Shown: one piece after another, positions 1-6,922 of the stretch
Layout: every line of letters begins with the position of its first letter
How positions within the stretch are numbered: position 1 is the first letter of the stretch
Source: JBEGQX01 sp041180805
GTDB taxonomy: Bacteria; Planctomycetota; Planctomycetia; Gemmatales; Gemmataceae
Direction of reading: 5' to 3'
Assembly: GCA_041180805.1 (NCBI GenBank)
Contig: JBEGQX010000123.1
Coordinates: 1-9,322 of the forward strand
DNA: 9,322 nucleotides
The notes under the pieces: model-generated
What the model saw: the letters and a program-made list of their open reading frames with translations, nothing else
What the model was told of the DNA's origin: nothing
Database searches by the model: none
Program-made: the position numbers and the translations under genes

Positions 1-658
1 TGCTATCCTTGGGGCGTTCAGTTACATAGACGATGTCGCCATGCTTTTTAGCATCCTCCGCCGATTGGAATCCCCAAGAGCGGGAAACCCAAACATGTAC
101 TTCGCTTACAGGTCCGATTGCATTGGTTTGAATGAGTTCCACTACGCGCCGGTAATTTTCACCTGAATGGATTTGAATACCCATTTGGGTGGCAACCTTG
201 GCTCTGGCCGCTTCCTGCCTTACCATGCGAGCTTCATGAATATTGTGAGTCAAAGGCTTTTCACAATATACATGTTTTTTCATTTGCAGGGCGGCCAACG
301 TTGCCATGGCGTGCGTGTGTTCGCAGGTGCTTACCACAACCGCATCAAAGGAGTTTTGCTTGTCCAGTAATCGCCTAAAATCCGTGTATTTGGCAGCGTT
401 TTGATGTTTTTCGGCAGCCCTGTCAAGGTTTGCCTTGTTTACATCGCACAACGCTACAATGTTTTCGGACGACACCCCGGCAAGGTTGCCAGCACCCCTG
501 CCTCCGCTACCAATCACGCCAATGTTCAACTTGTTATAGCTACCCTGTGCTGAAATGAAATTGGGTGCTCCGACCAGGCCCGCAAAACCTAAAGCGGATT
601 TGGCGATAAAGCTGCGCCTTTTTATTTTGGTTGCCGTTTTTCCCAGTTCGTGAATCAT
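1..658 (-). CDS. Tat-exported Gfo/Idh/MocA family oxidoreductase (C-terminus beyond left edge)
   Basis: The first 219 codons of an NAD(P)-dependent sugar or cyclitol oxidoreductase are present; the frame is still open at base 1, so the C-terminal substrate-binding half is missing. Residues 13-20 (KRRSFIAK) form a twin-arginine motif, followed by a hydrophobic stretch and a likely cleavage site after ISA near residue 37. The Rossmann loop is GSGGRG at 50-55, and the family EKP motif is at 133-135 in YCEKPLTHN; its Lys is a catalytic-site residue in the family. Tat export implies that the protein folds, probably with its nucleotide bound, before crossing the membrane. The ATG lies in an ATGA overlap with the DUF1080 stop codon, and AGGGAA lies 5 nt upstream of it, so the start is well supported. 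The substrate cannot be read from this part. A sugar role is inferred from the neighbours. Family assignment is firm. Confidence 0.93.
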   Translation of the reverse strand, partial: MIHELGKTATKIKRRSFIAKSALGFAGLVGAPNFISAQGSYNKLNIGVIGSGGRGAGNLAGVSSENIVALCDVNKANLDRAAEKHQNAAKYTDFRRLLDKQNSFDAVVVSTCEHTHAMATLAALQMKKHVYCEKPLTHNIHEARMVRQEAARAKVATQMGIQIHSGENYRRVVELIQTNAIGPVSEVHVWVSRSWGFQSAEDAKKHGDIVYVTERPKDS

Positions 659-1386
659 GGCAGTTCCCTGATGCGAAGTGTTTTAAATTCTATCGGCGAT
701 CCCTCAGATTCCAGGCAAAGGAATCCTGTTTTTGGATCGCATTGGGTTCCTCCAGAAACTTCCTCGCCATTCACCCAAAGACGAATCTCACCATTAATTG
801 CACGGATGTAGTAATGATTCCATTGTTCCACACCTTTGCTGAGATTTTTTGAGGGGAAACTGCGGTTGCTTTTCGGAGCTTTTGGTTCAAATGGAACCAT
901 CTTGGATTTTCCAACCGGGAACACATCTCCGTTAGTTGTAAACCAGTCGGGTTTCTTTTTGTTGGTCTTTTCGTAGTTTTCAGCGTAACCGTGATCAAGG
1001 ATTTGCACTTCAATTCCGGCTCTCGGCAGTTGATTGGGTTTTAGGTCCTTTAAGCCGTCTTCCGAGGCCCAAATAAAAACACCTGAGTTACCAGCATGTT
1101 TCATATGCCTCCATTGCAATGTCATTTCAAAGTTTGTGTAGGTTTTTTTAGATTTTGTGACACCCACTGGTTTTCCTGTGCAGTAAATGACGCCATCTTT
1201 CCATTTCCAGGTTTCCGGATCACAATTTACATTTTCAAAATCGTTTTCTGTAAGGTCTTTCCAGTCTGATCTTGAACTATCAATAATTGCATTTGTGGAT
1301 GGCTGTGGATCTTTTGCTCCCACGGGCAAAATTGAAAAAACAATTGTCAGGCTTAAAGCCATCATTGCGCAAAAACTTTTGGTCAT
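655..1386 (-). CDS. Secreted DUF1080 protein (3-keto-disaccharide hydrolase family)
   Basis: A 243-residue protein with a Sec signal peptide (residues 1-24, probable cleavage after PVGA) and one DUF1080 domain (PF06439, concanavalin/LamG-like fold) over about 40-241. Diagnostic stretches are the central HAGNSGVFIWA near 97, RAGIEVQILDHG near 122, the YIRAINGEIRLWVNGEEVS strand pair near 183, and the closing GFLCLESEGSPIEFKTLRIREL. The family is now annotated as 3-keto-disaccharide hydrolase, although many planctomycete members have no tested activity. The ATG at 1386 is chosen because AGGGAG sits 7 nt upstream and the signal peptide then begins directly. An in-frame ATG at 1452 would add 22 residues that spoil the signal peptide and would run through an inverted repeat. 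The stop codon overlaps the start of the next oxidoreductase by 4 nt, so the two proteins are probably made together. The exact substrate is unknown. Confidence 0.93.
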   Translation of the reverse strand: MTKSFCAMMALSLTIVFSILPVGAKDPQPSTNAIIDSSRSDWKDLTENDFENVNCDPETWKWKDGVIYCTGKPVGVTKSKKTYTNFEMTLQWRHMKHAGNSGVFIWASEDGLKDLKPNQLPRAGIEVQILDHGYAENYEKTNKKKPDWFTTNGDVFPVGKSKMVPFEPKAPKSNRSFPSKNLSKGVEQWNHYYIRAINGEIRLWVNGEEVSGGTQCDPKTGFLCLESEGSPIEFKTLRIRELP

Positions 1387-1393
1387 GGTTTTT

Positions 1394-1399
1394 CTCCCT
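1394..1399 (-). promoter_or_regulatory. Ribosome binding site of the DUF1080 gene
   Basis: AGGGAG on the minus strand lies 7 nt before the ATG at 1386. It fixes this start over the in-frame ATG at 1452, which has no comparable site. Confidence 0.75.
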
Positions 1400-1421
1400 T
1401 TAGGTATTGCGAAGATAACCG

Positions 1422-1468
1422 TTTCCAGCCAACTACTCCAATAAAAACACATGACCTGTGGCTGGAAA
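1422..1468. repeat. Perfect 10-bp inverted repeat in the intergenic gap
   Basis: TTTCCAGCCA at 1422-1431 is the exact reverse complement of TGGCTGGAAA at 1459-1468, with a 27-nt loop between them. It lies in the 114-nt gap between the large fusion gene and the DUF1080 gene, ending 35 nt before the DUF1080 ATG. Neither side is followed by a T-run, so it does not look like an intrinsic terminator. It could be an operator or a stem in the mRNA leader or intercistronic RNA that protects or separates the two parts of the transcript. The function is not known. Confidence 0.6.
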
Positions 1469-1500
1469 ATAGAAATTGGGTGATGAAATCGGAAAACCGC

Positions 1501-4500
1501 TTAATTGGTTTTGGAGGCGGTAAGTGATTCCAAATAAGCGATCAAGTCTGCCAATTGCTCGGGGGTTAAATTGTTCGCAAGAGCATTAGGCATCATGGAT
1601 GTTTTAAGGGCGTTCCTTTCCTCGATTTCCTTTTTGGGGATGTTCACACCGACTCCATTGGTTTGGCGAATGGCAATTTGATCGGAACTTTCAAGAACCA
1701 CAAATCCTGTTAAAACCTTGCCTTTGTTTGTGATAAAAGCGAAAGTTTCAAAACCTTGGGCGATTTTAGCTTCAGGCTTCAGGATGGATTCGATGATTTC
1801 CAAACGTTTGTATCGTTTGCCTATATCCACTAGATGAGGGCCTTTGGGGGCTTGCCCCGGCGAATCCGTATGGCAGGATATGCAAGATTGGGAAGTAAAA
1901 AGAGTTTTTCCTTTTTCAGGGTTACCTTTCAGATTTGCAACAACATCCCTGACTTTTTCATAAGGTTGATTTCCGATTAATTTGGGGTTATTCGGGTCAG
2001 CTTGAGATATAACGATTGGTTTTTCATCCTTGGTATCCATGGAAGCGGGATTTAGTTGCATTCCAGGCAGTGGAACTTTGTGAGCAACCAACACGCTTGC
2101 CAATTTGGATTTGGCGATCGGTTCTAAAGCCACTACTTGATTTGCCAAGAACTGTTCAATTCTTGAAGTTTCAGCCCAATTTTGTCTTTCGTAATAAGGC
2201 CCGGTGGTATCGGGGCGAGTTCCCCACCAATCTCCCTTGTAATCCCCTTCCTTGAAATAAAGCCGGGCTAGAATGGCAAGGATTTTTTCCTTCGTTGCGG
2301 GGGAAACATTGGTTCCATACTTCTGTATCAATGCCGATACATTTTTGTTGTCATGTATTTGCTTGAGTACAATGGCAGCACCATCGGAATGGTTGCTCTC
2401 CAGAGAATCGATTGCTGGTTGGATAGCTTTCGTGGAAACAAGGGTCCTGATTGCAAGGTGGGGAATGATACGGTCGGGGTCATGCTGAGTATGCTGAACA
2501 AAGTCCTTTAGCAATTTTCTCCCGTTTCTCATCTGGGTAAGTTCAATCAATTCCTTGCCAATATCAGTTTTTCCCATCCTGGAAATTGAAATCAGGGCTT
2601 GAGCCTTGAGTCGCAGGTCGTCGCCCTTTAGGGATTTATAAATAAATTCAGATGGTAATTGTTCTGGTAGTTCATCCAATCTATCTGTAATGGCGCGAAG
2701 CGCGAATTCGGCTACCGTGGAATCCTTGCATAAAGAAACCAGATGTTCATGGCTTTCTTTGCCAAGAAGTTGCTTCAAGGTGAAAATTGCGGCAACCCGA
2801 TTTTCTAAGGCGCTTTTGGAATCCTGGGTCAAAGCTTTTAGATTTACAGCTATATCTTTCGAATTCCTGCGAAGGATTTCCTGTTGGCCCATCAGCCTTA
2901 TAGAGTGATGATCCGATTTTAAAAGGTCTACCAAATCGGCGGATGACAAAGACCCCAAAGCAATCGCCTTGCCCTGTTTCCAATTTTTTGGTGTGATTCT
3001 GGCGACAAAACCTACATTCGGTCCACTGTAATTAAAACTGCCGTTTTTCCAGCTACTTGCGTACAAAGCACCTGTGCTGTCTATGTCCAGGTCTGTGGGG
3101 CGCGGAATTTTCAAAAATGTTTCCTGATGGGGTGCCACCGTGGCGCCGGAATTCTTAAGGGCGTGAATATACACTTCGCTTCTGCCCCAGTCACTGGTGT
3201 ATGCCGCATTGGAGTAAGGCGCAGGCCATGTGCGATCAAAGACAAAGGTGCCCCCGCAACCGGAACCACCACCATAGTCTCCCAAAGGGGGCATCGATTC
3301 TTCAGGATAATTCATGTAAAGGTTTGGGTACCCATATTCGGCACCCTGAAATATTTTGGAGACCCGAACATTCCAACCCCCGCCATCATTGGTGTTATCA
3401 CGAGTGTACATATTCATAAAAGGGTCAATGCAAACATCCAACACATTTCTCAGACCCCATGCGTAAATTTCCAGATTAGTTCCATCGGGCCTAACTCTGG
3501 CAATGCCACCGCCTCTTCTGGAAAGTACTTTGCCATCCGTACCTTTTGCCTCGGAGAAACCAAAATCACCCACTGCAATATAAATCCAACCGTCAATTCC
3601 CAATTGAATATTGTTCGTCGTGTGATCAGCCCCACGTTTGAAAACTTGTTCCGTGCTTATTCCAGAAAGAAGGGTTTTCTGACTTTCAGGCTTTCCATCC
3701 AAATTGCCATCTTCGAAGAGTGTTAAAAATGGTGGATGCAATACCCATAATTTTCCAGGGAAATAGATGATTCCACGGGGGTGGTCCACATTTGCAAAAA
3801 CTTGGAATTCATCCGCGATGCCGTCGTTGTTTTTGTCAATCGCCCTGATAATTTTCCCTTTTCCCTTTTCTTTTCCGAGGGATCCTTGTTCATCTACTCC
3901 GATAAATAACTCACCGGGTTGACCAGCGGCTATGCAAACGGGGTAATTTACCTCAGGGGGTTTTCCAAAAATTGTGACATCAAATCCATCTGGGGCAGAA
4001 ACATCTCCCAATGTTGCCGGGGTTTCGGCTTTAGCTTGTGAAACCTCTTTTGGCAAATCCGGAAGCTTTCCGGAATATGCTTCTATTTCCCAAATGCTAC
4101 CCCATGATCCAGCACCAGAACCTAAATAGGTAACTTTTAAATACCGAGCTTCCTTGCCTTCAATAGCATGCGTGTAAATTTTCTGTTTTTTTTTATTGCT
4201 GGAAAGGTCGTCCAATAAAACCCAGTCTTTTTGGTTGGCAGATGCCTCGAGTTTGTATTGATAAGAATTGTTGGATTCCCAATGAATCCGCACATGATTT
4301 AACTTTTCAAGTTTGCCCAGATCTATTTCAAGCCATTCCCCTTTTGCTCCGGAGGAAGCACACCATCGGCTGGAAATATCACCATCGGTGGCGTTCTTGG
4401 CGAAATTATTCTTGGATTTTTCCTCGGACGATGCTTTTGCAGGTTTATCGAAGGCCAGGTTGTCTTTTTTCAGGCTGATTTTGGATTGCTTAGCTGGAAT

Positions 4501-5328
4501 CGGTTTGATTTTGATTTCCATGTTCGCAATTGCCTTGATTTCCTCATCTGTCTTTGCATTTGTTTTTTTGAAAAGGCTTTGGTCTTTACCCGTACTCCAA
4601 AGAATTCCCCGTGAAACCATATCCAAATATTTAGGGTCGACCATGGTTTCGTTGTAATGGCCAATGGTGGTGGCGAAAACTTTCCCTTTACCATATTCAT
4701 TGGTCCATACCGTGACTTGGGGAGTGTTGTCCGCTTTTTTAGGTGCTTGTGCCAAAGGCACAGCCCTTGGCCAAAGCTTAACCGTGTGATAAAGCTCCCC
4801 TTTGTTCACTTCCCATGAATCACCAAATCCTTGCATGATGGGGTGGTCTTTTTTAAGGTTTTCCACTTTATACCCATAATGCGGCCCATGACCGGGTGAC
4901 TGAACACCAGTGAATTCAAACCATTTGTCTGTTCCAGTTCGATAGCAGTGCATAGCGCAATGGATAAGTACAGCGGGCGTTCCCTCTTTGTGGGGTTTTA
5001 ATATGCCATCCACCCATGAGATATCCTTTACATCCGCAAAGCATTCATTGTGAATTACCACATCGAAGCCTTTGGCCCAGTCAGGGTTTTCGTAAAGAGG
5101 TATCTTGGTGTTCGTAGTGCTGCCCCCTTGATGAACTATGGTCCATTCAATGGGAATTCTGGCTGAGATACCTTTGCTTAGGATAAGTTTCTGTCTTTCA
5201 TAATCATGACAGCACCCACCTGTAACCATTAAAGCCTTGATGGGCTTTGGTCCATTTTCTACCGCATTAAGGAGTGGAAGACCATGAATCAGGGCTGCAA
5301 ACATTATAACTAAGGAAATTTTTCGCAT
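1501..5328 (-). CDS. Secreted ThuA / discoidin-like / PVC-type dehydrogenase / HEAT / cytochrome c fusion
   Basis: A 1275-residue exported protein with five modules. Residues 1-22 are a Sec signal peptide ending LNA. Residues 30-245 are a ThuA-like domain (VTGGCCHDYERQ, HNECFAD, HCAMHCYR, GHGPHYGY, GKGKVFATTIGHY). Residues 288-410 resemble an F5/8 type C (discoidin) domain, with DGDISSRWCA, EWLEIDLGK and ARYLKVTYLG. Residues 445-780 form a glucose/sorbosone-dehydrogenase-type beta-propeller, the Pirellula/Verrucomicrobium membrane-bound dehydrogenase type (TIGR02604), with two Asp-rich loops (DKNNDGIADEF at 498, EDGNLDGKPE at 539) that may bind calcium. About 790-1025 is helical and HEAT-like. 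The C-terminus from 1128 is the TIGR02603 heme domain: CISCH at 1149-1153, with a probable distal Met in SMMPN near 1245. The likely role is periplasmic or outer-surface oxidation of a sugar-like ligand with electron transfer through heme. The start at 5328 is chosen for GAGGA 4 nt upstream and an immediate signal peptide. Substrate and the need for PQQ are unknown. Confidence 0.93.
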   Translation of the reverse strand: MRKISLVIMFAALIHGLPLLNAVENGPKPIKALMVTGGCCHDYERQKLILSKGISARIPIEWTIVHQGGSTTNTKIPLYENPDWAKGFDVVIHNECFADVKDISWVDGILKPHKEGTPAVLIHCAMHCYRTGTDKWFEFTGVQSPGHGPHYGYKVENLKKDHPIMQGFGDSWEVNKGELYHTVKLWPRAVPLAQAPKKADNTPQVTVWTNEYGKGKVFATTIGHYNETMVDPKYLDMVSRGILWSTGKDQSLFKKTNAKTDEEIKAIANMEIKIKPIPAKQSKISLKKDNLAFDKPAKASSEEKSKNNFAKNATDGDISSRWCASSGAKGEWLEIDLGKLEKLNHVRIHWESNNSYQYKLEASANQKDWVLLDDLSSNKKKQKIYTHAIEGKEARYLKVTYLGSGAGSWGSIWEIEAYSGKLPDLPKEVSQAKAETPATLGDVSAPDGFDVTIFGKPPEVNYPVCIAAGQPGELFIGVDEQGSLGKEKGKGKIIRAIDKNNDGIADEFQVFANVDHPRGIIYFPGKLWVLHPPFLTLFEDGNLDGKPESQKTLLSGISTEQVFKRGADHTTNNIQLGIDGWIYIAVGDFGFSEAKGTDGKVLSRRGGGIARVRPDGTNLEIYAWGLRNVLDVCIDPFMNMYTRDNTNDGGGWNVRVSKIFQGAEYGYPNLYMNYPEESMPPLGDYGGGSGCGGTFVFDRTWPAPYSNAAYTSDWGRSEVYIHALKNSGATVAPHQETFLKIPRPTDLDIDSTGALYASSWKNGSFNYSGPNVGFVARITPKNWKQGKAIALGSLSSADLVDLLKSDHHSIRLMGQQEILRRNSKDIAVNLKALTQDSKSALENRVAAIFTLKQLLGKESHEHLVSLCKDSTVAEFALRAITDRLDELPEQLPSEFIYKSLKGDDLRLKAQALISISRMGKTDIGKELIELTQMRNGRKLLKDFVQHTQHDPDRIIPHLAIRTLVSTKAIQPAIDSLESNHSDGAAIVLKQIHDNKNVSALIQKYGTNVSPATKEKILAILARLYFKEGDYKGDWWGTRPDTTGPYYERQNWAETSRIEQFLANQVVALEPIAKSKLASVLVAHKVPLPGMQLNPASMDTKDEKPIVISQADPNNPKLIGNQPYEKVRDVVANLKGNPEKGKTLFTSQSCISCHTDSPGQAPKGPHLVDIGKRYKRLEIIESILKPEAKIAQGFETFAFITNKGKVLTGFVVLESSDQIAIRQTNGVGVNIPKKEIEERNALKTSMMPNALANNLTPEQLADLIAYLESLTASKTN
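1870..1884 (-). other. CxxCH heme c attachment motif
   Basis: The codons read Cys-Ile-Ser-Cys-His, the covalent heme c site of the terminal cytochrome module. This requires periplasmic maturation, which agrees with the N-terminal signal peptide of the same protein. It is the only CxxCH motif I found in the proteins of this window. Confidence 0.9.
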
Positions 5329-5332
5329 GGAG

Positions 5333-5337
5333 TCCTC
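5333..5337 (-). promoter_or_regulatory. Ribosome binding site of the large fusion gene
   Basis: GAGGA on the minus strand lies 4 nt before the ATG at 5328. It supports that start over the in-frame ATG at 5361, which would place 11 polar residues before the signal peptide and has only an AGG directly abutting it. Confidence 0.65.
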
Positions 5338-5375
5338 GCCTAAATGGAATGTTGTATCCATCCTAAGAAAAGTGC

Positions 5376-5404
5376 ATTTTACTGCAAATGATAATTGTTT
5401 TTAA
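5376..5404 (-). promoter_or_regulatory. Weak sigma70-like promoter candidate before the large fusion gene
   Basis: In the 85-nt gap after the photolyase stop codon, the minus strand reads TTAAAA (5404-5399), a 17-nt A+T-rich spacer, then TAAAAT (5381-5376). These match the consensus boxes at 4/6 and 5/6 positions. It would start a transcript about 40 nt before the ATG at 5328. In A+T-rich DNA such matches arise by chance, and planctomycete promoter rules are poorly known, so this is only a candidate for an internal promoter. Confidence 0.25.
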
Positions 5405-5413
5405 TTTTGACAG

Positions 5414-6922
5414 TTAGGCGAAAGGAAGTTCTGATTGCCTTGAAGAGGGGTTTCCGTGTTTAAGCAGGTATTTTTCCAAGTCAAGCTTCTTTCGAGTGTT
5501 GTCCGAACTCATGTAGCGAATGGATCCATAAATGGGTCTTTCGGGGCCCCATGGACGGTCATATCTTCCCAGGACCCAAAAAATACCGCTGTAGGAATTG
5601 GGGTTTCTGCCATCCAGTGCATATTTGTTATTCAGATGAATCATGATTTTAAGCGCATCGCGTGGGGATGGAGACCACTCAAGGATTTTCTTTCCCCAAA
5701 GCATGCGGAGGTAGTTATGAATCCTTCCTTCTTCGCGAAGTTGATTTTGGGCCGCGTTCCAAATTTCGTCATGAGTCTTGGAAAATTCCAGTTCTTCCAA
5801 GGTGTATAAATTGGGACGAGCATCTTTTTCGTGTTTTTTTAATGATGCCTTGGCCCAGTCTGGCAAAGAATCGTACGATTCGTAATTGGGTCTTTTGGAG
5901 CACATGTTGTATCCAATTTCCCGCCAGGTAATTAATTCATCCAGAAACGCTTCGGCGTTGGAGGACATTTGCCACCACCCTTCCCTTTTGCCACCACCTT
6001 TGGAGGGAAGTTTGGATGGATTCCATTTTTCCTGAAGGGCCAGTTCATGAAAAACTTCATGAGATGAAATATGGCCAAAATGAAGGTATGGAGAAAGCCC
6101 GCTCCTTACTGCCTCATCAGGATTGTTTCCAGACTCAAGATATTTTTGTAGGTTTTCCCTTAAAAAAACTTTTAGATGTGATTTTGCCTGAACCGAACCA
6201 CCTTTTTGAATTGCACCACCAACGTTCTGGTCGATTGGAAGGTTTTTTAAGAATGAATCTAAATTAGCACTGAGGATTTTATCTGCGGATGGCCAACGCT
6301 TGAGAATTTTGTCAGGTACCGAAATTGCCTTGGGAAGTTTGTAACCTGAAATTGGATCTTTTTGGGGAAATTGTTCCATGTAAGGTTGAAGGTTTTTTTG
6401 AAGAAATCCCCTGAAAGAAAAAGCCGTGGTGAAAACTTGCTCGGTTGCGTGCATTGGAAACAGGCCATTGGAGTCAACCTTTTCCATCTTTACAGGTATA
6501 GATCTTGAAACAAGTCGAAGCATTGCCGGAATAAAGAAACATGGAAAATCATCCGTAACCAGAACACAGGCGTCCTTACATAGGGATTCCAAAAGCCCTG
6601 ATTGCTCATTGGGCGATGATTCCACGTAAGGGAAATATGAAATTCCTGCAGGTTTGCTATTTTCGAAAAAAGCCAGGTTATCTTTCATTCCCTCAAGAAT
6701 AAATTTGTGCAATCGAACGCTGGCCCACTGGTATTGAACCCTGAGCGCTTCAAACACCAACACAGGCTTGTGAAGGTCTTGTCCCAGTTCCAATGCACGC
6801 TGAAAGCTGAAATTCCAATCCAATCTTCTATTTGCGATCATCCAATAAAGAATGAATTTCCCGTCAGCATTTAAAGGAATGGAATTACATGTGGTGATAC
6901 GCTGGGTGGGAACAAAATTCAT
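5414..6922 (-). CDS. phr: Class II-type deoxyribodipyrimidine (CPD) photolyase
   Basis: A 502-residue cytosolic FAD enzyme expected to split UV-induced pyrimidine dimers using blue light. The N-terminal alpha/beta antenna domain spans about 24-150 (FILYWMIANRRLDWNFSFQRA). The helical FAD-binding half spans about 240-480, with SGLSPYLHFGHIS at 274, ELITWREIGYNMC at 329, GRIHNYLRMLWGKKILEW at 399 and LDGRNPNSYSGIFW at 436. Trp388, Trp409 and Trp416 have the same spacing (21 and 7) as the electron-transfer tryptophans W360, W381 and W388 of the Methanosarcina mazei class II enzyme, as I recall it. The class II loop usually written WSIGGVHDRAW is one residue shorter here (WVLGRYDRPW). The ATG at 6922 overlaps the upstream stop codon as ATGA. 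A TTG at 6937 would add five residues and is less likely. No strong Shine-Dalgarno site precedes the ATG, so translation probably depends on the upstream gene. Length fits the family. Confidence 0.93.
   Translation of the reverse strand: MNFVPTQRITTCNSIPLNADGKFILYWMIANRRLDWNFSFQRALELGQDLHKPVLVFEALRVQYQWASVRLHKFILEGMKDNLAFFENSKPAGISYFPYVESSPNEQSGLLESLCKDACVLVTDDFPCFFIPAMLRLVSRSIPVKMEKVDSNGLFPMHATEQVFTTAFSFRGFLQKNLQPYMEQFPQKDPISGYKLPKAISVPDKILKRWPSADKILSANLDSFLKNLPIDQNVGGAIQKGGSVQAKSHLKVFLRENLQKYLESGNNPDEAVRSGLSPYLHFGHISSHEVFHELALQEKWNPSKLPSKGGGKREGWWQMSSNAEAFLDELITWREIGYNMCSKRPNYESYDSLPDWAKASLKKHEKDARPNLYTLEELEFSKTHDEIWNAAQNQLREEGRIHNYLRMLWGKKILEWSPSPRDALKIMIHLNNKYALDGRNPNSYSGIFWVLGRYDRPWGPERPIYGSIRYMSSDNTRKKLDLEKYLLKHGNPSSRQSELPFA

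Noticed and set aside
167..370. Plus-strand open frame of 67 codons
   Set aside because: It is antisense to the Rossmann and EKP region of the Gfo/Idh gene, which is clearly coding on the minus strand.
1387..1452. N-terminal extension of the DUF1080 protein from the ATG at 1452
   Set aside because: It would put 22 residues before a good signal peptide, ignore the strong AGGGAG site at 1394-1399, and read through one arm of the inverted repeat.
1422..1468. Inverted repeat read as an intrinsic terminator
   Set aside because: The loop is long (27 nt) and no T-run follows the stem on either strand.
2747..2983. Minus-strand open frame of 78 codons in another frame
   Set aside because: It overlaps the HEAT-like part of the large fusion in a different frame, and the large frame is unbroken with recognisable domains on both sides.
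3127..3726. Plus-strand open frame of 199 codons
   Set aside because: It lies wholly antisense to the conserved dehydrogenase propeller, resembles no protein family, and has no ribosome site. It is a shadow of the real gene.
5329..5361. N-terminal extension of the large fusion from the ATG at 5361
   Set aside because: The extra residues are polar and would precede the signal peptide; the ATG at 5328 has a better ribosome site.
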